From NCBI GenBank assembly GCA_964400655.1, contig CAYNVN010000009.1, forward strand, positions 1 to 26,765: 26,765 nt of DNA. Direction: 5' to 3'. A model generated the notes under the pieces. That model was not told the origin of the DNA. It made no database searches and saw nothing but the letters and a program-made list of their open reading frames with translations. Below, piece by piece: positions 14,814 to 23,835 of the stretch (the stretch's first letter is position 1; every line of letters begins with the position of its first letter). A program made the position numbers and the translations under genes. This DNA comes from B16-G9 sp964400655. GTDB taxonomy: Bacteria > Bacteroidota > Bacteroidia > Bacteroidales > F082.

Positions 14814-16946
14814 ATGGGAAACAGGAGAAAAAATAAAAACCGGCCTCTGCCCGAAAAAACAGGTTTGGCGGGTATGATGCAAAGAGGCGATACAAAACTG
14901 TTAAACGGGTTGCTCATTATTTTTATCGTTATTTTTTACGGTAATGTTGTTTACAACACCTTTGCACTCGACGATAAGTACATTAATACGGGTAACCCGC
15001 AAACTTCGGCCGGAATAAAAGCCATTCCCGATATTTTTACCTCTTTTTATTCGCACGAAAGCGGTAATGCTTACGGCTATCGTCCGTTGGTACGCGTTTC
15101 GTATGCACTGGAATATCAGTTCACAAAAAATTATACCTGGAATCCCTATTTCAGCCACTTTATCAATCTTTTGCTTTATATCATCGGGGTGTTGATTTTG
15201 TTTAGATTGTTGCGAAGGCTACTGAACGGCTATACCTCGTGGGTTGCGTTTTTTATTGCTTTGCTCTATTTAATGAATCCCACACATACCGAGGTGGTGG
15301 CAAGCTTAAAGAACAGGGATATTTTGCTTGAATTTATTTTTGCTTTTGAAGCCATTTGGCTGTTTGTGCGCTGGGCCGACACCGGAAAAAACAAATACCT
15401 TTATTGGGGAGCTTTTAGTTATTTGCTGGCACTGTTGTCAAAGGAATCGGCAGTTGTGCATCTGGCTGTTTTTCCGTTGGTGCTCTATTTCTTTACCGAC
15501 ATTCCGCTGAAAAAGCTGGTAAAGTTCGGACTGGGCCTTGCCGTAATCGGCCTTTCCGTTTTTCTGGCACCAGTGGTGCTGTTCGATTTTGAAAGGAATT
15601 TTGGATTTATCGAAAATCCGCTGTTTTATGAAGACAACTTTTTTAACAAGCTGGCCACGGCTTTTTATATTCTCGGTTTTTACTTAAAACAAACCATAGT
15701 GCCGTTTCCGTTACGGTACTATTACGGTTACAACACCATTCCGGTTACCAACTGGGCTGACCCGGTTGTTTGGTTATCTCTTGTTTTTTATGTTGGAATT
15801 TTTGTTGTTGCCCTCAAAAACCTGAAACAAAAAAAGATAATTTCGTTTATTATTCTTTTTTATCTGGTACATCTTTCGATGTATGCCAATATTGTGATGC
15901 CGGTACCGGGAATTGTGGGCGACCGGTTCCTGTTTTTTGCCTCCCTTTCGTTTGCATGGTTGCTGGTTTGGGTAGTGGTGGAGTATGTTTTACCTTACGA
16001 CCTGCATCAAAAAAGGGTGCCGTTAAAATGGCTGATTCTGCCTTCGTTTCTGGCTCTGCTTTATGTTGCTCCCGCCGGTTACTGGGTACATATCCGTAAT
16101 AAACAGTGGTATTCGGAATATACGCTTTATATGTCGGATATGCCCTATTTAAAGGAGTCGGTAAAGGCCAACGACCTGTGGGCCGGACAAATTATGAAAC
16201 GGGTGGGTGCCGAGTTGCAAAAATCGGTTAATCCTTATCATTTTATCAAAAAAGCTATTTCCACTGCCGAATATCATTTTAACAAGGCGCTGGAACTTGA
16301 CTCAACTTTTTATTCCGCCTGGCTGAACCTCGGCTCCATATATTCTAAAATTCACGGCTATCAGGCAAGTTTAAGGTATCAGGCCTATTTGCGCAGAAAC
16401 GATACCGTCAATGCCGCAAAAAGCGAGAAAGAGATGAAAGAGTATTTTAAAAAGGCGCATTACTATTTTAATCAGGCTCGAAAATACCGTCCGGGCCATG
16501 CCAACGGTTTGCTCTATTACAACATTGCCAAAACTTACGAAATGGAATACAGGCTTGATTCTGCCGAATTTTATTATAAAAAAGCCATTGCCATCGACAG
16601 CACCTTTATCGGCAGCCGTTCAAAACTGGCCAACGTTTATTTTAAAGAGGGTAAGTTCCAACAGGCACTAAAAGAAAATGAGCAGATTATGAAAATGGAA
16701 CCCGGGGCCGACATTCCTTATATAAACATGGGAAATTATTACATTAGTTTTGGCGATACGGCAACGGCCATAAAATATTTTGAAAAAGCCATTGTTAAAG
16801 GAACCCGTCCCGAAGTGGGTAAACTGCTCAGTAAGTTTTACACCATCAGGGGTGACAAACAAAAGGCGGCCTATTACCGGCAAAAAGCCGAGGAGGCTAA
16901 AAAAACTTACGACCCGAACAAATACAGCAACCTTGACAAAAATTAA
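14814..16946 (+). CDS. TMTC-like membrane glycosyltransferase (GT-C) with C-terminal tetratricopeptide repeats
   Basis: A 710-residue protein with about ten hydrophobic segments between residues 30 and 430, then a soluble TPR region (about 475-700). The DD pair at 53-54, just after the first membrane segment, and NPTHTEVVASLKNRDILL around His158/Glu160, followed by LLALLSKESAVVHL, closely resemble TMTC-type protein O-mannosyltransferases, GT-C enzymes that use lipid-linked sugars. TPRs include YHFNKALELDSTFYSAWLNL, YYKKAIAIDSTF and AIKYFEKAIVKG. A likely role is transfer of a sugar to exported proteins or envelope glycans, but donor and acceptor are unknown. A good ribosome-binding site (GAAGGA) precedes the ATG at 14814. 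Its 3' end overlaps the KAS III gene. Confidence 0.85.
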   Translation: MGNRRKNKNRPLPEKTGLAGMMQRGDTKLLNGLLIIFIVIFYGNVVYNTFALDDKYINTGNPQTSAGIKAIPDIFTSFYSHESGNAYGYRPLVRVSYALEYQFTKNYTWNPYFSHFINLLLYIIGVLILFRLLRRLLNGYTSWVAFFIALLYLMNPTHTEVVASLKNRDILLEFIFAFEAIWLFVRWADTGKNKYLYWGAFSYLLALLSKESAVVHLAVFPLVLYFFTDIPLKKLVKFGLGLAVIGLSVFLAPVVLFDFERNFGFIENPLFYEDNFFNKLATAFYILGFYLKQTIVPFPLRYYYGYNTIPVTNWADPVVWLSLVFYVGIFVVALKNLKQKKIISFIILFYLVHLSMYANIVMPVPGIVGDRFLFFASLSFAWLLVWVVVEYVLPYDLHQKRVPLKWLILPSFLALLYVAPAGYWVHIRNKQWYSEYTLYMSDMPYLKESVKANDLWAGQIMKRVGAELQKSVNPYHFIKKAISTAEYHFNKALELDSTFYSAWLNLGSIYSKIHGYQASLRYQAYLRRNDTVNAAKSEKEMKEYFKKAHYYFNQARKYRPGHANGLLYYNIAKTYEMEYRLDSAEFYYKKAIAIDSTFIGSRSKLANVYFKEGKFQQALKENEQIMKMEPGADIPYINMGNYYISFGDTATAIKYFEKAIVKGTRPEVGKLLSKFYTIRGDKQKAAYYRQKAEEAKKTYDPNKYSNLDKN

Positions 16947-17937
16947 ACACATAGCATGGCATGTGCCTCAAAGAGAGGTTACCAACGATGACCTTTTAAA
17001 GGATTTCCCAAACCTGAAAATCAAAGAACTTACACGATTAACGGGTGTTGAGAAAAGGCATATTGCCGCTGCCGATGAAACTTCGGCCGACCTTGCCGTA
17101 AAAGCCGCCGAAAAGCTTTTTAACGAAAACGCCATTGATAAAAGCCAAATTGATTTCATTATTTTCTGTACTTCGGGCGGCGACTATATTACCCCGGCTT
17201 CGGCCTGTGTAATTCAAGACAGGCTCGGGCTGCCGCAACATTGCGGAGCGTTCGATTTTAATCAGGGATGCACCGGATATTTGTACGGAATGGCACTTGC
17301 CGATTCGCTGATAAAAGCCGGAAATGCCGGCAATGTTTTGTTGCTTACAGGCGAAACCATCCACAGGGTTATCCATCCCAAAGACCCCAATACCCTTGCT
17401 CTGTTTGGCGACGGAGCCTCTGCAACACTGCTTGAAAAAAGTGACGAAAACCACATCGGCCGTTTCTTTTTCGGAACCGACGGCAGCCGGTACGACCAGA
17501 TAATTGTTCGTCACGGTCGGGAGCGTTACCCGTTGCCCGAATCGGCCGAACCCGATTACACCGACGATTTCGGTAACGTTAAAAATCATGCAAAACTTTA
17601 TATGAACGGTGGAACGGTTTTTAATTTCACCCTCGAAAAAGCACCCCTGCTTTTTAAACAGCTTTTACAGCACGAGCATCTTACCGCCGCCGATATTGAT
17701 CATTTTGTGTTTCATCAGGCAAACCGCATTGTATTGGAAACGCTGGGCAAAAAGTTACATATCCCGGCCGAAAAAATAGTTATTGAACTAACCGAAACCG
17801 GAAATACCGTTTCTTCATCCATCCCACTCTCTTTGAAAAAAGCAATGGATAAAGGCATTATAAAAAAGGGAGAAACCGTTATGATTGCAGGTTTTGGCGT
17901 TGGCTTGTCGTGGGGAGGAAGTATTATTAAGGTGTAA
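16933..17937 (+). CDS. 3-oxoacyl-ACP synthase III family protein (KAS III)
   Basis: A 334-residue condensing enzyme with the KAS III triad Cys113 (FNQGCTGYLYG), His261 (FHQANRIVLE) and Asn291 (TGNTVSSSIPL), and the C-terminal GFGVGLSWGGS. FabH-like enzymes condense an acyl-CoA with malonyl-ACP. The frame is open further upstream, but those residues lie wholly within the TPR gene. The TTG at 16933 gives MTKIKHIAWHVPQREVTND, the expected first strand, and a normal length. This start overlaps the TPR gene's end by 14 bp, so translation is probably coupled. Because it is not next to plsX or rpmF, it may be a specialised paralogue, not the essential FabH; I leave the symbol blank. Confidence 0.92.
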   Translation: MTKIKHIAWHVPQREVTNDDLLKDFPNLKIKELTRLTGVEKRHIAAADETSADLAVKAAEKLFNENAIDKSQIDFIIFCTSGGDYITPASACVIQDRLGLPQHCGAFDFNQGCTGYLYGMALADSLIKAGNAGNVLLLTGETIHRVIHPKDPNTLALFGDGASATLLEKSDENHIGRFFFGTDGSRYDQIIVRHGRERYPLPESAEPDYTDDFGNVKNHAKLYMNGGTVFNFTLEKAPLLFKQLLQHEHLTAADIDHFVFHQANRIVLETLGKKLHIPAEKIVIELTETGNTVSSSIPLSLKKAMDKGIIKKGETVMIAGFGVGLSWGGSIIKV

Positions 17938-17960
17938 AGCAGATAGTGTACGACTGAAAG

Positions 17961-17987
17961 TTTGTTTTTGATTTTTTTATAACTTCG
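17961..17987 (+). promoter_or_regulatory. Weak promoter candidate for elbB
   Basis: TTTG (17961-17964) and, 15 bases later, TAACTTCG (17980-17987), one mismatch from TAnnTTTG. It lies 43 bases before the ATG at 18030 in the 92-bp gap after the KAS III gene. Confidence 0.3.
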
Positions 17988-18029
17988 CCCTACAACTCAG
18001 TTTCAAAGAAATCTTAAAATATTTGTATC

Positions 18030-18689
18030 ATGGAAAATAAAAAGTTTGCTGTTGTTTTGTCGGGTTGCGGTGTGTTTGACGGTGCCGAAATACACGAAGC
18101 AACCATGACCATGCTGGCCATCAAAGAGGAGGGTGCCGATTACCAGTGTTTTGCCCCCGATATTCCGCAGTTTCATGTTATTAATCACCTTACCGGTGAA
18201 GAGATGAAAGAGAGCCGTAATGTACTTATCGAGTCGGCGCGTATTGCCCGGGGCGATATTAAACCGTTGTCGGAATACAAAGCTGCCGATTTTGACGCAT
18301 TGATATTTCCCGGAGGGTTTGGCGCTGCCAAAAACCTTTCAACAGTTGCTTTTGACGGTGCCGATGCAACGGTAAATGCCGAAACGGAAGAAGCGATAAA
18401 AAGTACACTGGCATTACACAAGCCCATTGGTGCACTTTGTATTTCGCCGGCTGTGGTTGCAAAAGTTATTGAAGGGGTTGAGGTAACCATTGGTAACGAC
18501 CCGGGTACCGCCGAAGCCATTGAAAAAATGGGCAGCAAACATGTGGTTTCAACCCACGGTATGGTGGTTCACGATGAAAAATATAATGTTTTTACAACAC
18601 CTTGCTACATGCTGGATGCCACCATTCTTGATATAAAAGAAGATGCAACAGTTGTCGTCAGGGAGATGATGAAAGAACTAAACAGGTAA
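18030..18689 (+). CDS. elbB: ElbB-type DJ-1/PfpI-family glyoxalase
   Basis: A 219-residue cytoplasmic protein of the DJ-1/PfpI (class I glutamine amidotransferase-like) fold. Its N-terminus VVLSGCGVFDGAEIHEA is the ElbB signature. FPGGFGAAKNLS (93-104) and the nucleophile-elbow Cys137 in GALCISPAVVAK follow, then STHGMVVHDEKYNVFTTPCYM. E. coli ElbB has weak glyoxalase activity and was linked to isoprenoid synthesis, but its physiological role is unsettled. Length is standard. It stands as the last plus-strand gene before a convergent oxidoreductase, with a promoter candidate upstream. Confidence 0.93.
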   Translation: MENKKFAVVLSGCGVFDGAEIHEATMTMLAIKEEGADYQCFAPDIPQFHVINHLTGEEMKESRNVLIESARIARGDIKPLSEYKAADFDALIFPGGFGAAKNLSTVAFDGADATVNAETEEAIKSTLALHKPIGALCISPAVVAKVIEGVEVTIGNDPGTAEAIEKMGSKHVVSTHGMVVHDEKYNVFTTPCYMLDATILDIKEDATVVVREMMKELNR

Positions 18690-18744
18690 TCTAATTATAA
18701 ATGAGTACCTGCAGATATTAAACCTGCTTTCCGTGCCATTGTTA

Positions 18745-18769
18745 AATTAATGATACAAAGTCATTAATT
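18745..18769. repeat. AT-rich inverted repeat between convergent genes
   Basis: AATTAATGA (18745-18753) and TCATTAATT (18761-18769) form a 9-bp stem with a 7-base loop in the 118-bp space between elbB and the oxidoreductase gene. There is no T-tract and the stem has only one G-C pair per arm, so it is a poor terminator by sequence; its position between two 3' ends is the only hint of that role. Confidence 0.35.
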
Positions 18770-18807
18770 ACGGCCGTACCGATATAACGTGCATTGTTGT
18801 GATACCG

Positions 18808-19932
18808 TTACATTTTTACATGTTCTTTCCGGTAATGTATGTTTCTCTCTTCAAGGTAGTTAATAATGTACTTGAAGCAGTTTTCGTGTTTACCTACCAG
18901 TTCAGGAGGGAAAACACCTTTTTCGGTAAAAAGCCCTTCGAGAAACATATTGGCTGCAGCGGTGGCGGTATAGCCTGTGGTTCGTGCCATGGACGAGGTT
19001 TTTGTTTCGGGGCAATATTCATCGTAAAGTGTATAAACGATTTTTTCATTTTCTCCTTTAACGGTAATTCTCATAACCGTTATCTCCTCTTCCGATTCCA
19101 TTAATTTCCATTCGTTAAAAAGGATTTTACTGGTAAATTCCAAAGGAGATACTTTAGCGCCGTTTATTTCAAGGGGGGTTGTATTAAAAAACCCGCTCTC
19201 TTTTAACACTTTGATGTATTCAACATGCCCGGGATAGCGCAAGGTTTTTTCTTTCATATCCGGAATATGAGGCATGGTATCAATGAGGGTTCTCAGTCCG
19301 TCGGAGTTGAACGATTCCAGTGTTCCCACACCCTCAAATTCCACATATTCACAATCGGTTAAAGGTTCGCGTACGATAAGTTTGCCGTTTTCAACATAGC
19401 GTGCGGGTCTTGTATATTCTTCTATCACATCCACCGGCGAAAAGGGAGCTTTGTAGTAAAAGGGCCACTTTTTTACTTTTGGCAGTCCGCCCACAAGGCA
19501 TTCAAAAGCGGTAACTTTCATTTTTTGGTTATGATAACCCAAAATAATGTTGCCCATACCGGGAGCAACACCACAGTCAACAATGGCGGTAACATTGTTT
19601 TGTTTGGCGGCCCGGTTAAGCAGCAGGGCATCTTCAGGGAAAAAGGAGATGTCAATCACATTTTTACCGGCTTCGATAATGGTTTTCATGGTTTCAAAAC
19701 CGAGAAAACCGGGTACCGCACAAATAACCAAATCGAAAGGCTGAATGGTTTTTGTTAGCAACGGCTTATCGGTTACATTAAGGGGCAGTGTTGCTAAGGA
19801 GGTGCATTTTTGTTGGGCCTTTTGTAGTGCGTTGCGATTTATATCGGTTAAGGTTACCTTATGTTTTGAAACCAAATCAATGGCCATGGCGCTGCCTACC
19901 ATTCCGGCTCCGAGGACAATAATTTTACTCAT
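18808..19932 (-). CDS. Saccharopine dehydrogenase family oxidoreductase
   Basis: A 374-residue NAD(P)-dependent oxidoreductase. The N-terminal Rossmann domain has IIVLGAGMVGSAMAIDL (4-20) with the GxGxxG loop; VDCGVAPGMGNIILG (118-132) begins the C-terminal catalytic domain typical of saccharopine dehydrogenase/lysine 6-dehydrogenase proteins. The later region includes VEFEGVGTLESFNSDGLRTL and ARTTGYTATAAANM. The family interconverts lysine, saccharopine and 2-aminoadipate semialdehyde or carries out related amino-acid oxidations; the exact substrate is not readable. No other lysine-pathway gene is beside it. It is divergent from the GH29 gene. The ATG at 19932 gives the standard N-terminus. 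Confidence 0.88.
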   Translation of the reverse strand: MSKIIVLGAGMVGSAMAIDLVSKHKVTLTDINRNALQKAQQKCTSLATLPLNVTDKPLLTKTIQPFDLVICAVPGFLGFETMKTIIEAGKNVIDISFFPEDALLLNRAAKQNNVTAIVDCGVAPGMGNIILGYHNQKMKVTAFECLVGGLPKVKKWPFYYKAPFSPVDVIEEYTRPARYVENGKLIVREPLTDCEYVEFEGVGTLESFNSDGLRTLIDTMPHIPDMKEKTLRYPGHVEYIKVLKESGFFNTTPLEINGAKVSPLEFTSKILFNEWKLMESEEEITVMRITVKGENEKIVYTLYDEYCPETKTSSMARTTGYTATAAANMFLEGLFTEKGVFPPELVGKHENCFKYIINYLEERNIHYRKEHVKM

Positions 19933-20081
19933 AAACTTTGTTTTAGTTGATTTTTACAAAGTAAAGAAAAGTTATGGAGAAAAAGCAGATGTATATTTGT
20001 GTGTTTATAAATTATCAACCCTTTGCAGCCCCTGCCGGATTAAGGGTGTCAAAAAAAAACAGGGATTCTTAATAAACGTAC

Positions 20082-20089
20082 TAAATTTG
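20082..20089 (+). promoter_or_regulatory. Candidate minus-7 box for the fucosidase gene
   Basis: TAAATTTG is an exact TAnnTTTG match. A transcript from here would start near 20095, which is after the in-frame ATG at 20091 and before the ATG at 20109, and so favours the latter. A minus-33 element is not evident. Confidence 0.4.
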
Positions 20090-20108
20090 TATGCAAAAAT
20101 ATGCTACG

Positions 20109-21608
20109 ATGAATAAAATATTCTTTTCAAACCGTTTATGGTTATTTATTATTCTGATTTTTTTATCTGTTTTTAAATCATCCGCTCAAAAAGAAGAAAA
20201 TCGTTATGTTCCGGAAACCGATCCGCTTGTGCTGGAAAAATTGCAACAGTGGCAGGATTTAAAGTTCGGGTTGCTGATGCACTGGGGAACATACAGTCAG
20301 TGGGGTATTGTTGAATCGTGGTCCATATGTCCCGAAGAATATGGCTGGTGTGCCCGTACCAGGGGAACCGATCCGGAAAACTATAATAATTACGTTAAAG
20401 AATATGAAGCGCTTAAAAATACCTTTAATCCGGTTAAGTTTAATCCTGATAAATGGGCCGAAGCAGCAAAAAATGCCGGAATGCGTTATGTGATTTTTAC
20501 CACAAAGCATCACGACGGATTTTGTATGTTCGATACTAAATATACCGATTACAAGATTACCGATACCGCTTGTCCTTTTTCTGCAAACCCGAAGGCCAAC
20601 ATCGCAAAAGAGATATTCGGTTCGTTTCGTGCAAAAGGATTGTGGACCGGAGCCTACTTTTCAAAACCCGACTGGCATTGTCCTTACTACTGGTCACCAA
20701 AATATCCGCCCCGCGACAGAAACGTAAATTACGAGCCGGAAGCCAATCCTGAATTATGGCAAAAATATGTTGACTTTACCCGTGGCCAGTTGCTTGAGCT
20801 GGTGGGCGGCGACTACGGCAAACTCGATATTTTGTGGCTCGACGGCGGATGGGTTTCAAAAAAAAGTAAAGATGAAATTACCGGGTGGTACAATAATGCT
20901 TTAAAAAACTCAAAACAGGGTTATCTAAAACGACGGGTTATTAATCAGGATATTAAAATGGATGAACTGGTTAAAGAGATAAGAAAAAAACAGCCCGGGA
21001 TACTTGTGGTTGACAGGGCTGTTCACGGCATTAACCAAAACTATCTTACGCCCGAAAACAGGGTTCCTGAAAAGGCTCTTGACTATCCATGGGAGTCGTG
21101 TATCATTAGCGGGGGCGGATGGTCGTACACTCCCAACGCAAAATATATGAGCGGCAGGCAGGGCATTATGCTTTTGGTTGATATTATTGCAAAAGGGGGA
21201 AACCTGTTGCTTAATATCGCCCCTTCGCCCGAAGGTGAATGGCAACAGGGAGCTTATGATCTTTTGGAGGAATTTGCCGGCTGGATGAAAGTAAACTCGG
21301 AAGCCGTTTACGGAACCCGTGCAATGGCCCCTTATAAAGAAAACAACATTTGCATGACCCGAAAAGGCGATGATACGGTATATTTATATTATATGGCAGA
21401 TGAAAACGAAACCCAATTACCGGCGGAAATTGTAGTATCATCGGTTAATCCTGATAAAAAAGCATCGGTTACATTGCTGGGAAACAACATGCCTTTAAAA
21501 TGGAAACCCGTTAAAGAGGGCGGGTTTAAAATACTAATTCCGAAAAATATACGAAGAAACCCACCCGCAAAATATGTCTGGGTATTTAAAATAAAAACAG
21601 CAGGTTAA
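20109..21608 (+). CDS. Alpha-L-fucosidase (GH29)
   Basis: A 499-residue exported hydrolase that removes terminal alpha-L-fucose from glycans. Signal peptide: MNKIFFSNRL, a hydrophobic core, then KSSA with cleavage before Gln27. The (beta/alpha)8 barrel shows GLLMHWGTYS (54-63), FTTKHHDGF (130-138), and LDILWLDGGW (239-248), where Asp245 is the expected nucleophile. NYLTPENRVPEKALDYPWES (311-330) is the equivalent of the TPE...WE region that supplies the acid/base in GH29. A beta domain follows. Several extra cysteines surround the active-site loops (74, 81, 155, 191). Two in-frame ATGs exist; 20109 gives the better signal peptide. The gene is separated by a single base from the DUF4838 gene. 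Confidence 0.93.
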   Translation: MNKIFFSNRLWLFIILIFLSVFKSSAQKEENRYVPETDPLVLEKLQQWQDLKFGLLMHWGTYSQWGIVESWSICPEEYGWCARTRGTDPENYNNYVKEYEALKNTFNPVKFNPDKWAEAAKNAGMRYVIFTTKHHDGFCMFDTKYTDYKITDTACPFSANPKANIAKEIFGSFRAKGLWTGAYFSKPDWHCPYYWSPKYPPRDRNVNYEPEANPELWQKYVDFTRGQLLELVGGDYGKLDILWLDGGWVSKKSKDEITGWYNNALKNSKQGYLKRRVINQDIKMDELVKEIRKKQPGILVVDRAVHGINQNYLTPENRVPEKALDYPWESCIISGGGWSYTPNAKYMSGRQGIMLLVDIIAKGGNLLLNIAPSPEGEWQQGAYDLLEEFAGWMKVNSEAVYGTRAMAPYKENNICMTRKGDDTVYLYYMADENETQLPAEIVVSSVNPDKKASVTLLGNNMPLKWKPVKEGGFKILIPKNIRRNPPAKYVWVFKIKTAG

Positions 21609-21609
21609 T

Positions 21610-23835
21610 ATGAAAAACATTTTATTCCTTTTGGTTGCGGTTATCCTTTTTCAATCGTGCGATAACCTTGGTTTTGATAAAAGATATACCATTGTAGTGG
21701 ACGAAAATGCCGATACACTCACCATAAGAGGAGTCAGGCAGCTTCAGCATTACTGGGAAGAGGTAACGGGGGAGAACCTGATGGCTTCGGTTAAAAAAAT
21801 ACCCGGAAGAACACCCATCTATATCGGAAACATTAAACGGTTTCCGCGTCTTGAAAAATACCTGAAACCGGCAAATGAAAAGGCTTTTTTAATTTCCGTA
21901 AACGATACCGGAATTATCCTTTCGGGGAAAAAGGGTATTGCCAATATTTATGCGATAAACACATTTATTGAAGAGAAACTGGGATGTATAAAATTTACTT
22001 CAACCGAAGAGTATTGCCCTAAAAACAACAAGGTGCGGTTTAAAAACTTTTTTAAAGTTTACAACCCCTCTTTTAGTTTAAGGGTGCTTTATTTTGCTGA
22101 TAGAAATAATCGTGATTTCCGTGAGTGGTACAAACTGGATGATCTTAGTATTTGGGGTATGTATGTACATACCTTTAACAAACTGATACCACCCTCGAAA
22201 TATTATAAGGCGCACCCCGAGTATTATTCGCTGGTAAAGGGTCGCAGGCTGCAGGATGCCCAACTTTGTCTCAGTAATCCCGAAGTGGTTAACCTGTTGA
22301 TTAAGAACCTCGGAGATGCCATAAAAAAGAATCCGTCAAAAAAATACTGGTCGGTTTCGCAAAACGACACTTATAATCCCTGTGAGTGCGACAATTGTAA
22401 AAAGCTGTACAAAAAATACGGTTCTTATTCGGGTGCTTATGTGCAGGTTGCCAACAAGGTGGCCGAAGCCTATCCCGATAAAATTATATCAACACTGGCT
22501 TATCAGTTTACCCGGAAAGCGCCCGAAAACATAAAGCCCGACAGCAACACCAACATCATGCTGTGTACCATTGAGTGCAGCCGGAATAAACCGCTGGAGG
22601 AAAACAAAAACATAGGATCTTTTGCTGGCGATTTAAAAAAATGGAGCACCTTAACACATAATATTTACCTGTGGGATTATGTGGTTCAGTTTAAAAATTT
22701 GCTGACCCCGTTCCCGAATTTTCCGGTCTTAAAGCCCAACTTGCAGTTTTTTAAGGCCCATAATGTTGATATGGTTTTTGAACAGGGAAGCGGCGGTTCA
22801 TGGTCGGATTTGATGGAGTTAAAACAATATCTGCTTGCCAAACTGTTGTGGGATGTAAATGCAAATACCGATTCGCTGGCAACGCATTTTATCAATGCCT
22901 ATTACGGAGATGCCGCCAAATATGTGCTTAACTACTATCATACCATGAACCGGAATATGGTAAAAAATGCCAATAGCGAAACGTTGGGTATTTATGGTTT
23001 TCCTTCCGATTATACCGATTCGTTTTTAAAACCCGAACTGATGGAACAATATCTGGCTTATATGGATAGTGCCGAAAAAGCCGTTGCCTACGATTCGGTT
23101 TATTTACGAAGGGTAAAACGTGTGCGACTTCCGGTAGATTTTTCGTGGGTTGATATTGCCGTTAATAACGACTTTAAAACAATGCCGGCATTAATTTCAA
23201 CGGAAAACGGTAAAGAGATAAATCCTCTGATTATTCGACTGCTAAATAGCATGGAGGCCTATGAAAAAACCGATAACCGGATAAGTATTAATGAGCGAAA
23301 ATTAAGCATAAAAGATTATAAAAAATTTGTGATTAACCTGTTACAACGGAAAATAAAACCCAATAAATTAAAAGATGCCGATGTAAAAGTTATTTCGCAG
23401 TACAGCAACACCTATCCCGTTGGCGGAGCAAAAGCCTTAACGGATAACCTGTTGGGGCCTATGGATTTTCATCATAACTGGTTAGGGTTTCACGGAACCG
23501 ATATGGTGGTGGTTGCCGATTTTAAAAAACCGGTGGAAATATCGGAAGTGGAAATGAACTTTTTAAAAGCGGTTAACTCGTGGGTGTTTTTACCCGTTGA
23601 TATTAAAATTGAAATTTCGGATGACGGTAAAAATTACCGGTTATTAAAAGCACAAAAAGGCGATAATTCCGACAGGAGTTATCTTGTAAAAAGTGTTCCG
23701 TTTAAATTTAACTTTAAACCGGTTAAAACAAGATTTCTTCGTGTTACGGCCCTTTCCATGAAAACATGTCCCGACTGGCATCGCGGTTTTGGAAATCCGT
23801 CGTGGATTTTTACGGATGAAATTATTGTAAATTAG
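21610..23835 (+). CDS. DUF4838 domain lipoprotein, glycan-associated
   Basis: A 741-residue lipoprotein with signal MKNILFLLVAVILFQSC and lipidated Cys17. Residues about 25-130 resemble the N-terminal domain seen before the barrel in GH20/GH67-type enzymes (RQLQHYWEEVTGENL). The central part (about 150-440) fits DUF4838: HTFNKLIPPSKYYKAHPEYY, the CECDNC cluster (258-263), NIYLWDYVVQF and MVFEQGSGGS. The last 140 residues form a discoidin/F5-8C-like domain (VEISDDGKNYRLL-type strand, then FLRVTAL), usually sugar-binding. DUF4838 proteins occur in glycan-degradation loci but I know of no settled activity. It follows the fucosidase gene after one base, and its stop overlaps that of the convergent gene. 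Confidence 0.85.
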   Translation: MKNILFLLVAVILFQSCDNLGFDKRYTIVVDENADTLTIRGVRQLQHYWEEVTGENLMASVKKIPGRTPIYIGNIKRFPRLEKYLKPANEKAFLISVNDTGIILSGKKGIANIYAINTFIEEKLGCIKFTSTEEYCPKNNKVRFKNFFKVYNPSFSLRVLYFADRNNRDFREWYKLDDLSIWGMYVHTFNKLIPPSKYYKAHPEYYSLVKGRRLQDAQLCLSNPEVVNLLIKNLGDAIKKNPSKKYWSVSQNDTYNPCECDNCKKLYKKYGSYSGAYVQVANKVAEAYPDKIISTLAYQFTRKAPENIKPDSNTNIMLCTIECSRNKPLEENKNIGSFAGDLKKWSTLTHNIYLWDYVVQFKNLLTPFPNFPVLKPNLQFFKAHNVDMVFEQGSGGSWSDLMELKQYLLAKLLWDVNANTDSLATHFINAYYGDAAKYVLNYYHTMNRNMVKNANSETLGIYGFPSDYTDSFLKPELMEQYLAYMDSAEKAVAYDSVYLRRVKRVRLPVDFSWVDIAVNNDFKTMPALISTENGKEINPLIIRLLNSMEAYEKTDNRISINERKLSIKDYKKFVINLLQRKIKPNKLKDADVKVISQYSNTYPVGGAKALTDNLLGPMDFHHNWLGFHGTDMVVVADFKKPVEISEVEMNFLKAVNSWVFLPVDIKIEISDDGKNYRLLKAQKGDNSDRSYLVKSVPFKFNFKPVKTRFLRVTALSMKTCPDWHRGFGNPSWIFTDEIIVN

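Noticed and set aside
16780..16932. 51-residue N-terminal extension of the KAS III protein
   Set aside because: It lies wholly in the TPR coding region in another frame and does not resemble a KAS III N-terminus; the TTG at 16933 gives the normal length.
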